Origin: Lunularia cruciata
Lineage: Eukaryota; Streptophyta; Marchantiopsida; Lunulariales; Lunulariaceae
Reading direction: 5' to 3'
Assembly: GCA_948567375.1 (NCBI GenBank)
Contig: OX419760.1
Location: 15,624,001 to 15,688,000 of the forward strand
DNA length: 64,000 nucleotides
Part shown: positions 62,500 to 64,000 of the stretch, piece by piece
How positions within the stretch are numbered: position 1 is the first letter of the stretch
Layout: every line of letters starts with the position of its first letter
The notes under the pieces: model-generated
What the model saw: only the letters and a program-made list of their open reading frames with translations
Told to the model about the DNA's origin: nothing
Database searches by the model: none
Program-made: the position numbers and the translations under genes

Positions 62500-63577
62500 T
62501 CTTCGTTTTCCGAAGTGGTTTCCACCTCCTCCTCTTCAATGTGCCTCTCCATGTTGTTCAAAGATCGCCTGTACAAAGGCCGAGGGCCTCTAGGGAAATG
62601 AGTGCGACAATTAGTAGATATGTGCCCAATACGGCCACAATTGTAACAACGGCGTTGTTCTCCTCGAGTCCCTTCTCCTCGTGGGACTCCATATCTTTGT
62701 TCTTCTACCCGTCCCCGCTCTCCTTGAAGCGGCCGTGCTCCTCGATCCTGGAATCGAAGGTTGCCCAATTCTATCATACTGGTCCACCCATGTGTGGCAT
62801 TTCTGCCCGATAATGTTGAGGTGGAACTACTCCTTCACCTCCACCTAATGCTCCGGCTATTCTCTGCGCCCAAGCAATAGCTTCAAATACCGTGCGAGGG
62901 TTTTGCACCATAACTTCTTGGAGAATCCGCTCTTTCAACCCTTGTTTGAAATTGTCGAGAGCCTCTGCTGGACTCATGTTGGTGATTGCAACTTGTAGAT
63001 CCAGAAATGCCTCCACATACTCTTGTACGCTATTCTTTTGTCTCAATCCCCATAGTTGGGTTCGAGCCATCTGCACAGAATCCACCGATTGGAAATTCTT
63101 GAGCAGTCCTTCTTGCATTGCTGTCCATGTGACCCCCCTTCTCTCTGCCGGCATGGATCGTTCCCAAGCATCATACCATGTGAGTGCTTTATCGGTCAAG
63201 TACCCACATGCAAACACTCCTGCAGCATGCTCTGTGATCTCTATTGAGAACAATCGAAAATATCGATTCATTCTCGAGATCCAATTCTCCACTACTCCCA
63301 TCGTACGCTGCCCCTTGTAAGGCTCGATGTTGCAGGTCTTCTTCATCCGGAGTAGCAATGTGGCTTCATCGTTGATAGGGTTCGTAGGCACGGGTGCCTC
63401 TCCAAGTACTTCAGTCGTAGGTACTGGGTTTTGAGATGGCTCTTCTTCTTGCATGGCTTGATCGTTCTTGAGGATCTGCACTTGACTTTGCAATGTCTCC
63501 ATGGTCATCTTAATCTCTCAAAATTCATTCAACATCCCTTGCATTCCTTGCACCAGCTCTTGCAACTGCGGATCCAT
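62493..63577 (-). pseudogene. gag: Gyp3 gag
   Basis: Probable ATG at 63577 (MDPQLQELVQGMQGMLNEF), followed after 19 codons by TGA (63520-63518); the next ATG is at 63508. Gag core 63300-62850 (ENWISRMNRYFRLF, ALTWYDAWERS, GLLKNFQSVDSVQMARTQLWGLRQ), a stop near 62770 with change of frame, then a basic stretch and the zinc knuckle CYNCGRIGHISTNC (about 62655-62614). It is close to intact: one stop and one frameshift. Confidence 0.88.
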
Positions 63578-63610
63578 GGTTCCTGCAACACCCAATTGCT
63601 AACGTCTACT

Positions 63611-63814
63611 TCAATACAAAGTCAATATAATCACTCTGGAAGGCGCACAAACTAGCGGAACTACCATTGGGACCTCAGAAGCTATCACTCGTTGATAATA
63701 CTCCTCATCAAAATTCCTAACCACAAAATCTCTAAACATCAATTTCGGCCTCACTACATAACGGATTTCTACTTGAGTGTTGAAAGGGAGAGGATTTGGG
63801 ACATTCATATCCAT
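63611..63814 (-). CDS. ORF0b: second leader ORF of Gyp3 (67 aa)
   Basis: Intact, ATG at 63814, TGA at 63611, exactly 33 bases before the gag ATG at 63577, the same spacing as in Gyp2. It shares with Gyp2 ORF0 the start MD, NPLPFN, a middle with F--F-V, P-VVPLV and a hydrophobic IILTLY end, at similar length (67 and 71). It follows ORF0a with a gap of only 4 bases. Confidence 0.62.
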   Translation of the reverse strand: MDMNVPNPLPFNTQVEIRYVVRPKLMFRDFVVRNFDEEYYQRVIASEVPMVVPLVCAPSRVIILTLY

Positions 63815-63818
63815 ATTA

Positions 63819-64000
63819 TCATAATAGAATGTAGATCGTCAAATCCCACTCTCTGTCATATATCACCACAGGTAGAATCACCGGGTTTGGTGAGTTCATC
63901 ACTCTGTCCATGAATTCCGCACCAAAGTGATAAACTAACGATACTCTCATCTGCTCATGCTGGATGTACATAACCTTGATGTGGAATGGGTTTGAGAATG
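63819..64000 (-). CDS. ORF0a: first leader ORF of Gyp3 (cut by window end)
   Basis: Open from the window edge to TGA at 63819-63821, 60 codons visible. It reads NPFHIKVMYIQHEQMR, then FGAEFMDRVM, VILPVVIY and IYILL. It aligns with Gyp1 ORF0 without gaps and with Gyp2 ORF0 at FG-(E/D)F, LPVV-Y and IY-L. With ORF0b it forms a tandem pair, so the ORF was duplicated in this family. The start codon is right of base 64000. Confidence 0.6.
   Translation of the reverse strand, partial: FSNPFHIKVMYIQHEQMRVSLVYHFGAEFMDRVMNSPNPVILPVVIYDREWDLTIYILL

Larger units (their letters stand above)
50594..64000 (-). mobile_element. Gyp3: chromovirus, minus strand (5' end beyond window), split by Gyp1 copy 3
   Basis: From left: 3' LTR 50594-51333, purine tract, integrase with chromodomain, RNase H, RT, Gyp1 copy 3 (54143-61944, TSD GACT), protease, gag, and two ORF0 copies up to the window edge. 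The LTR, protease, gag and PBS are of a family distinct from Gyp2, though RT and integrase are related. PBS and 5' LTR are not in the window. Few stops; younger than the copia remnants. Confidence 0.93.

Noticed and set aside
1-64000. tRNA, rRNA, CRISPR or organellar sequence
   Set aside because: None recognised on either strand; initiator-tRNA-like matches are retroelement primer sites.

Overview
This is a stretch of land-plant nuclear DNA. The only host gene I can identify is a plasma-membrane aquaporin (PIP) of plant type, four exons with the three conserved intron positions, at 38843-40707. Almost everything else is LTR retrotransposons stacked inside one another. Plant-type retroelement features (chromodomain gypsy elements, tRNA-iMet and tRNA-Asp-like primer sites, Ty1/copia remnants) support this. 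I cannot name the species; the divergent PIP tails and unfamiliar element families leave a non-flowering plant possible.

Left nest (1-32880). Boundaries and target-site duplications (TSDs) show up to seven levels of insertion: a degraded copia element (Cop1, minus) contains a coiled-coil element (CCE-D), which contains Gyp1 copy 1, whose 3' LTR contains Gyp2 (7099-27374), which contains CCE-B (TSD GTTTG) and CCE-C (TSD ACCAC); CCE-C contains Gyp1 copy 2 (15879-24949), whose gag contains CCE-E (TSD GGGGA). CCE-A also sits in the gag of Gyp1 copy 1. The left halves of the outer elements lie beyond base 1.

Middle (32881-49729). Remains of a second copia element (Cop2, minus, 33400-36009), low-repeat DNA, the aquaporin followed by three ~150-bp tandem repeats, then scraps of two more copia elements (Cop3 minus, Cop4 plus) with short tandem repeats between.

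Right nest (49730-64000). CCE-F is split by Gyp3 (a minus-strand chromovirus), which is split by Gyp1 copy 3 (54143-61944). That copy has two 679-bp LTRs that look identical by eye and a 1494-codon open gag-pol frame, so it is very young.

Families. Gyp1: Ty3/gypsy without chromodomain, Athila/Tat-like RT and tRNA-Asp-like PBS, with two extra ORFs ahead of gag. Gyp2: chromovirus whose LTR carries a dense array of heat-shock-element motifs upstream of the TATA box. Gyp3: chromovirus. CCE: a repeated mobile unit with TGTG...CACA ends and 5-bp TSDs, coding for a coiled-coil protein and no recognisable transposition enzyme.

The most interesting signals are (1) a small ORF (56-71 aa, here called ORF0) directly behind the primer-binding site of all three gypsy families, tandemly duplicated in Gyp3; (2) the CCE family; (3) the heat-shock-element array in Gyp2. 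Everything was read by eye; no database search was possible.
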